Assembly: GCA_017989885.1 (NCBI GenBank)
Contig: JAGNPA010000028.1
Coordinates: 1 to 11,172 of the forward strand
Length of the DNA stretch: 11,172 nt
Source: Aquabacterium sp.
Lineage (GTDB): Bacteria > Pseudomonadota > Gammaproteobacteria > Burkholderiales > Burkholderiaceae_C
Direction: 5' to 3'
Shown: positions 7,095-11,172 of the stretch, piece after piece
How positions within the stretch are numbered: the first letter of the stretch is position 1
Layout of the letters: each line of letters begins with the position of its first letter
The notes under the pieces: generated by a model
The model's input: only the letters and a program-made list of their open reading frames with translations
The model's database searches: none
What the model was told of the DNA's origin: nothing
Made by a program: the position numbers and the translations under genes

Positions 7095-7610
7095 GTGCGG
7101 CCACCCAGCCTGAAAGCTGCTGATTTTCAGAGGGCTTTGGGTTCGCGCCCGGTTTCGCGCACGACGCATTTCGTCTTGCATGCGCTGCCGCTGGTGCGTG
7201 CTGCGGATGCTGCTTCGGCAGGGTCCGAGCCTGATGCGCTCGCTTGTCCAGCCCCTTTGTCCACAGACGAGGGGTTGCAGGCACCGCTGTGTGTGGATGA
7301 GTGTGCACTCACTTTGCCCAGTTCTGGCCCCGCGGGCTGGCGACTGGGCTTGGTGCTGCCTAAAAAACAGGCACGTCGTTCGGTGACCCGCTCCCTGATC
7401 CGTCACCAGGTCCGTGAGGCCCTGCGTCGTCATGGGCCCGACATCTGGGCGGCCGGGCGCCATGGTGACGAGGTCGATGGCTGGGTCGTGCGCCTCAAAG
7501 CCCCTTTTGATCGCCAGCTCTTTCCCAGTGCGGCGTCCCCGGCCCTGAACGTTGCCGTGCGCGACGAACTGGACGAACTCTGGTCGCGTCTGGCCCGGAG
7601 TACGGCATGA
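7095..7610 (+). CDS. rnpA: Ribonuclease P protein component
   Basis: Protein cofactor that helps the RNase P RNA bind and mature the 5' ends of precursor tRNAs. The N-terminal SLKAADFQRALGSRPVSRTT and central RLGLVLPKKQARRSVTRSL, continuing into IRHQVREALRRH, are the family core; the latter holds the basic RNR motif (about 89-113). At 171 aa it is longer than E. coli RnpA (119 aa). The excess is mostly a low-complexity Ala/Pro/Cys segment at about 35-78, plus a C-terminal tail. In the RNR helix the usual RN..KR reads RS..RH. The start is GTG at 7095 with no good ribosome binding site, consistent with low expression next to abundant L34. Its TGA overlaps the yidD ATG (ATGA at 7607-7610). The exact start is uncertain. 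Confidence 0.93.
   Translation: MRPPSLKAADFQRALGSRPVSRTTHFVLHALPLVRAADAASAGSEPDALACPAPLSTDEGLQAPLCVDECALTLPSSGPAGWRLGLVLPKKQARRSVTRSLIRHQVREALRRHGPDIWAAGRHGDEVDGWVVRLKAPFDRQLFPSAASPALNVAVRDELDELWSRLARSTA
7257..7265 (+). promoter_or_regulatory. DnaA box TTGTCCACA inside rnpA
   Basis: Exact copy of the box type used in the origin, located in codons 55-57 of rnpA within the non-conserved insertion. A near-box on the other strand, TCATCCACA (7292-7300), follows 26 nt later. Both could be chance, but the pairing and the location in dispensable coding sequence make a role as an extra DnaA site possible. Confidence 0.4.
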
Positions 7611-7933
7611 TGCACACGCTCCTCCATGTGCTCCGCAAGGGTTTGGCTGCGCTGTGCGCCGGTCTCAATGCGGTGCTGATGGGGGTCGTGAAGGGGTATC
7701 GGCTCTTCCTCAGCCCCTGGCTGGGGTCGGCCTGTCGTTTCACGCCCACCTGTTCCCAATATGCTTTGCAGGCGCTGGAGCGTCATGGTCCGGCCGCAGG
7801 TTCCTACCTGGCGGCACGGCGTCTGCTGCGTTGTCACCCGGGTTGTCCGGGTGGCCCTGACCCGGTGCCCGATCAGGCGCCGCGTCTCTTGTCCCGTTTT
7901 TGCAACCCTTCGTCGGATTCCAATCGCCCATGA
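7607..7933 (+). CDS. yidD: Membrane protein insertion efficiency factor YidD
   Basis: Small inner-membrane-associated protein thought to assist YidC/Sec-dependent membrane protein insertion. The 108 aa product has an amphipathic N-terminal helix (about 5-28), then the family block GYRLFLSPWLGSACRFTPTC (30-49), SQYALQALERHG (50-61) and RCHPGCPGGPDPVP (75-88). C43, C49 and C76 are the conserved cysteines; C80 is an additional one where many relatives have HP.HPGG. The last 20 residues form a variable tail. Two adjacent ATGs (7607, 7610) are possible; the first overlaps the rnpA stop as ATGA, with GGAG at 7597-7600 as ribosome binding site. Its stop overlaps the yidC start in the same ATGA fashion, which implies translational coupling through rnpA-yidD-yidC. 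Confidence 0.95.
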   Translation: MMHTLLHVLRKGLAALCAGLNAVLMGVVKGYRLFLSPWLGSACRFTPTCSQYALQALERHGPAAGSYLAARRLLRCHPGCPGGPDPVPDQAPRLLSRFCNPSSDSNRP

Positions 7934-9609
7934 ATGATCTGCGTCGCACCCTGCTGTGGTCGGTCTTTGCCGTCTCACTGCTGATGTTGTGGGATGGCTG
8001 GCTGCGTCACAGTGGCCAACCTTCCTTGTTCGCGCCCGCACCGGTGGTGGCTTCGGCTCCCGCGTCGTCGGGTCCGGGCTCGTCTGCCACCTTGCCCACG
8101 CCCAGCGCGGCACTGGGCACACCGGGCGCTGCGGTGCCGGCTGAGGGCGCGGCCAGTGCGCCGGTCGTCCCGCAGAGTGAGCTGATCACCGTGACCACCG
8201 ATGTGGTCAAGGCGACGTTCGACACGCTGGGCGGCAGCCTGGTCAAGGTCGAGCTGCTGCAGCACCGCGCGCAGGACGATTTCAAGCAGAACATGATTTT
8301 GCTGAACCGGACCGCCGGTCACACCTATGTGGCCGAGTCGGGCTTGATCGCCAGCACCAGCCTGCCCAATCACAAGACCCCGTTCACCGTCTTGAGCACC
8401 GAGCGTGTGCTGGCCGACGGCGCCCAGGATCTGGTGATCAAGATGGCCTCGGCGCCCGTGGCCGGTGTGCAACTGGTCAAGACCTTCACCTTGCACCGCG
8501 GCAACTACGCCATCGATGTGAAGCACGAAGTGGTCAACGCCTCCGCCGTGGCCGTCAGCCCGCAGCTGTATGTGCAGCTGGTGCGCGACGGCACGGTGCC
8601 CACGGCCGAAGGCCCCACCATGATCGGTGCGCCCCAGGCTTACCTGGGTGGCGCGTTCTACACGGGTGAGGCCAAGTTCCAGAAGGTCGAATTCGCCCAG
8701 ATCGAGAAGAACGAGGCCGAGTTCCAAAAGAACGCCGACAACGGCTGGGTGGCCGTGGTGCAGCATTACTTCACCGCTGCCTGGTTGAACAACACCCAGA
8801 CCGCGCGTGAGTTCTACGCCCGCAAGCTCGACGTCAATCTGTATGCCATGGGCATGCTGTTCCCGGTGGGCGAAGTGGCCCCGGGTCAGACCAAGGCCAT
8901 CGACACGCAGCTGCTGGTCGGCCCGCAGGAAGAGGTCAAGCTGGCTGAACTGGCCGAAGGCCTGGAGCTGGTCAAGGACTATGGCTGGACCCACCTGATG
9001 GCCAAGCCGCTGTTCTGGTTGCTGAACTGGCTGCACAGCCTGCTGGGCAACTGGGGCTGGTCGATCGTGGCCCTGGTGGTCTTGCTCAAGGCAGCGTTCT
9101 ACTGGCTCAACGCCAGCGCCTACCGCTCGATGGGCAAGATGAAGGCGCTCAACCCGCGCATCCAGGCGATGCGCGAGCGCCTCAAGGACAAGCCGCAGGA
9201 GATGCAGCAGGAGATGCTGAAGATCTACCGCGAGGAGAAGGTCAACCCGATCGGCGGCTGTCTGCCCATCCTGATCCAGATCCCCGTGTTCATCGCGCTG
9301 TACTGGGTGCTGCTGTCGTCGGTCGAGATGCGCAATGCGCCCTGGATCGGCTGGATCACCGACCTGTCGATCAAGGACCCGTACTTCGTGCTGCCGGCCC
9401 TGATGACGCTGTCGACCCTGCTGCAGACCTGGCTGAACCCGACGCCGCCGGACCCCCTGCAGGCCAAGATGATGTGGATCATGCCGCTGCTGTTCAGCGT
9501 GATGTTCTTCTTCTTCCCGGCCGGTCTGGTGCTGTACTGGCTGACGAACAACATCCTGTCGATCGCCCAGCAATGGATGATCAACCGCCAGCTGGGTGTG
9601 ACGAAGTAA
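7930..9609 (+). CDS. yidC: Membrane protein insertase YidC
   Basis: Inner-membrane insertase/chaperone that integrates membrane proteins alone or with SecYEG. The 559 aa protein has the Gram-negative layout. TM1 is at about 6-24 (LLWSVFAVSLLMLWDGWL). A Pro/Ala/Ser-rich linker follows, then the large periplasmic domain to about 355. The conserved five-TM core contains TM2 at about 378-394 (SIVALVVLLKAAFYWL), the essential groove arginine R399 in AYRSMGKMK, a cytoplasmic helical hairpin (about 400-437), TM3 after GGCLPILIQIP (442 on), TM4 about 485-502, and a final segment about 518-540 with MFFFFPAGLVLYWLTNN. The ATG at 7930 is chosen over a TTG at 7900: it gives the normal N-terminus and an ATGA overlap with yidD. 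Last gene before the operon terminator. Confidence 0.98.
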   Translation: MNDLRRTLLWSVFAVSLLMLWDGWLRHSGQPSLFAPAPVVASAPASSGPGSSATLPTPSAALGTPGAAVPAEGAASAPVVPQSELITVTTDVVKATFDTLGGSLVKVELLQHRAQDDFKQNMILLNRTAGHTYVAESGLIASTSLPNHKTPFTVLSTERVLADGAQDLVIKMASAPVAGVQLVKTFTLHRGNYAIDVKHEVVNASAVAVSPQLYVQLVRDGTVPTAEGPTMIGAPQAYLGGAFYTGEAKFQKVEFAQIEKNEAEFQKNADNGWVAVVQHYFTAAWLNNTQTAREFYARKLDVNLYAMGMLFPVGEVAPGQTKAIDTQLLVGPQEEVKLAELAEGLELVKDYGWTHLMAKPLFWLLNWLHSLLGNWGWSIVALVVLLKAAFYWLNASAYRSMGKMKALNPRIQAMRERLKDKPQEMQQEMLKIYREEKVNPIGGCLPILIQIPVFIALYWVLLSSVEMRNAPWIGWITDLSIKDPYFVLPALMTLSTLLQTWLNPTPPDPLQAKMMWIMPLLFSVMFFFFPAGLVLYWLTNNILSIAQQWMINRQLGVTK

Positions 9610-9633
9610 GTCGCTGCCCACGCTGACCCCCAG

Positions 9634-9670
9634 AACCGCCTGTGCGCATCGCGCCAGGCGGTTTTTGTTT
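9634..9670 (+). terminator. Intrinsic terminator of the rpmH-rnpA-yidD-yidC operon
   Basis: AACCGCCT (9634-9641) pairs with AGGCGGTT (9656-9663) over 8 bp; the loop holds an inner GCGC/GCGC stem, and TTTTTGTTT follows. It lies 25 bp after the yidC stop, separating the operon from mnmE. Confidence 0.9.
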
Positions 9671-9692
9671 GGGGGTGTGAACCGCCTCAGGG

Positions 9693-9698
9693 GACAAT
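9693..9698 (+). promoter_or_regulatory. Weak candidate -10 for mnmE
   Basis: GACAAT, four of six matches to TATAAT, lies 45 bp before mnmE; the best upstream hexamer is TTGGGG at 9669-9674 with 18 nt spacing. A promoter is expected here because a strong terminator precedes it, but the sequence match is poor. Confidence 0.2.
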
Positions 9699-9743
9699 GT
9701 CGCTTTGACGGGGCGCAGGTGCGCCAGGGAGTGGGGAAGCAAG

Positions 9744-11172
9744 ATGGCCTTCAATGAGCGCAATGTGCCCATCGTGGCAGTGGCCACGGCCTCGGGGCGC
9801 GGGGCCGTGGGCATCGTGCGGGTGTCGGGCAAGGGCTTGATGCCCTTGGCGCTGGCCCTGTGCGGGCGCGAGCTGGCACCCCGCATGGCCACCTACGGGC
9901 CGTTCCGCGATGCGCGGGGCGAGGCGATCGACCACGGCCTGGCCCTGTACTTTCCCGGCCCACACAGCTACACCGGCGAAGACGTGCTGGAGCTGCAGGG
10001 CCACGGCGGCCCGGTGGTGATGCAGCTCTTGCTGGCGCGCTGCCTGGAGGCGGCGGCTGAGGTGGACGCCGACACCGGCCGCGCGCGCCTGCCCGGTTTG
10101 CGTCTGGCCGAGCCTGGCGAGTTCACGCAGCGGGCCTTTTTGAACGACAAGATCGACCTGGCCCAGGCCGAGGCGATTGCCGACCTGATCGACGCCAGCA
10201 CCGAGGCGGCGGCGCGCTCGGCCAGCCGCTCACTGGGCGGGGCCTTCAGCCAGGAAATCGAAGCCCTGCGCGAACGGCTGATCCACCTGCGCATGCTGGT
10301 GGAGGCCACGCTGGACTTCCCCGAAGAAGAGATCGACTTTCTGGAAAAGGCCAACGCGCGCGGCAAGCTCGACGGCGTGGCCGAGACCCTGGACGCCGTC
10401 CTGACGCAAGCCCGTCAGGGCGCCTTGCTGCGCGAGGGCCTGCAGGTGGTGCTGGCCGGCCAGCCCAATGCGGGCAAGAGCTCGTTGCTCAACGCGCTGG
10501 CGGGGGCCGAGCTGGCCATCGTCACGCCGATTGCCGGCACCACGCGCGACAAGGTCAGCGAGACCATCCAGATCGAGGGCGTGCCCCTGCATGTGATCGA
10601 CACGGCGGGCCTGCGCGCCGCGCACGAGGCGTCCGACGAGGTCGAGCGCATCGGCATGGCGCGCAGCTGGGAGGCGATCGCCCAGGCCGATGCGGTGCTG
10701 TTCCTGCACGACCTCACGCGGGTGGAGGAGGGCGCCTACGCCCAGGCCGATGCCGACATCGCGACCCGTCTGCCCGAGGGCGTGCCGGTGGTGCATGTGT
10801 TCAACAAGGCCGATGCGGGCACTTTGCGTGCCGCGCTGCAGGCCGGTGCGCAGCCCGCAGGTCCGGTGCTGGCCTTGTCGGCGAAAACCGGCGACGGGCT
10901 GCAGGCCTTGCGCCAGACCCTGCTCGACATTGCAGGCTGGCAGGCGGCGCCGGAGGGGGTGTTCATCGCGCGCCAGCGCCATGTGCAGGCGCTGCGCACC
11001 GCACGGGCACACCTGGAGGCTGCGCAGGCCCATGCGGCCTTGAACGATGGCGCGCTGGACCTGCTGGCCGAAGAGTTGCGCCTGACGCACAACGCCCTGG
11101 GCACCATCACCGGGGCCTTCTCGGCCGATGACCTGCTGGGGGAAATCTTCACGCGGTTTTGTATCGGAAAGT
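9744..11172 (+). CDS. mnmE: tRNA uridine-5-carboxymethylaminomethyl modification GTPase MnmE (stop codon cut by window edge)
   Basis: GTPase that works with MnmG to modify the wobble uridine (C5) of certain tRNAs, using a folate one-carbon unit. The N-terminal folate-binding domain (1-120) includes [15 protein letters not shown] (75-89). A helical domain with [20 protein letters not shown] follows, then the inserted G domain: G1 GQPNAGKS (239-246), G2 TPIAGTTRD (261-269), G3 DTAGL (286-290), G4 NKAD (354-357), G5 SAK (379-381). The C-terminus FCIGK carries the conserved cysteine C473. FCIGK is the family's normal end and the last base in the window is T, so all 476 residues are probably present and only two bases of the stop are missing. 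Start ATG 9744, with GGGGAAG just upstream. It runs codirectionally with yidC but after a strong terminator. Confidence 0.97.
   Translation, partial: MAFNERNVPIVAVATASGRGAVGIVRVSGKGLMPLALALCGRELAPRMATYGPFRDARGEAIDHGLALYFPGPHSYTGEDVLELQGHGGPVVMQLLLARCLEAAAEVDADTGRARLPGLRLAEPGEFTQRAFLNDKIDLAQAEAIADLIDASTEAAARSASRSLGGAFSQEIEALRERLIHLRMLVEATLDFPEEEIDFLEKANARGKLDGVAETLDAVLTQARQGALLREGLQVVLAGQPNAGKSSLLNALAGAELAIVTPIAGTTRDKVSETIQIEGVPLHVIDTAGLRAAHEASDEVERIGMARSWEAIAQADAVLFLHDLTRVEEGAYAQADADIATRLPEGVPVVHVFNKADAGTLRAALQAGAQPAGPVLALSAKTGDGLQALRQTLLDIAGWQAAPEGVFIARQRHVQALRTARAHLEAAQAHAALNDGALDLLAEELRLTHNALGTITGAFSADDLLGEIFTRFCIGK

Noticed and set aside
6726..7463. Minus-strand frame of 245 aa across rpmH and rnpA
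   Set aside because: Antisense to two certain genes and crosses the promoter leader and terminator; no domain seen.
7900..7929. Upstream TTG start for yidC
   Set aside because: It would place 10 unusual residues before the conserved N-terminal membrane segment and overlap yidD by 34 bp; the ATG at 7930 gives the standard N-terminus and an ATGA overlap.
7975..9621. Long minus-strand open frame opposite yidC (about 548 aa)
   Set aside because: Mirror frame of yidC with Gln/His/Arg/Leu-rich sequence and no domain; it would also run through the operon terminator.

Overview
The window is the chromosomal replication-origin neighbourhood of a high-GC betaproteobacterium. The gene order mnmE-yidC-yidD-rnpA-rpmH / dnaA-dnaN-gyrB, the protein sequences, and the long GyrB (851 aa) and RnpA (171 aa) suggest Burkholderiales, probably Comamonadaceae or a close relative. 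Genus cannot be called by eye.

Layout from left to right. Positions 1-386 hold no recognisable gene, only a low-confidence trace of insertion-sequence-like repeats at 330-369. gyrB (387-2942), dnaN (3025-4146) and dnaA (5020-6525) all lie on the minus strand, in the order dnaA, dnaN, gyrB in the direction of transcription. The dnaN-dnaA gap is unusually long (873 bp) and is the probable oriC. To the right of dnaA, a 326 bp divergent promoter region leads into the plus-strand operon rpmH (6852-6986), rnpA (7095-7610), yidD (7607-7933) and yidC (7930-9609), closed by a strong intrinsic terminator. mnmE (from 9744) follows and runs to the window edge; only the last two bases of its probable stop codon are missing.

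The most interesting structure is in the dnaN-dnaA gap. A module of about 266 bp occurs twice, at 4326-4591 and 4696-4961, offset by 370 bp. Each copy carries an AT-rich stretch, a TAGTAGTAG DnaA-trio, a DnaA box 14 nt further on, and an inverted pair of DnaA boxes 19 nt apart. Both copies resemble complete origin-unwinding modules. The boxes of the dnaN-proximal copy all read TTGTCCACA, while two of three in the dnaA-proximal copy have drifted. The spacer between the copies seems to retain a scrap of the dnaA 3' end at the expected offset, which points to tandem duplication of oriC together with the tail of dnaA. Further DnaA boxes flank the dnaA start, and two box-like sites lie inside rnpA.

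Functionally the region joins replication initiation (DnaA), the sliding clamp (DnaN) and supercoiling (GyrB) with a translation/membrane-biogenesis cluster: ribosomal protein L34, the RNase P protein, two membrane-insertion factors and a tRNA-modifying GTPase. No tRNA, rRNA, CRISPR array or intact mobile element was seen. The protein-coding genes are otherwise ordinary core genes.
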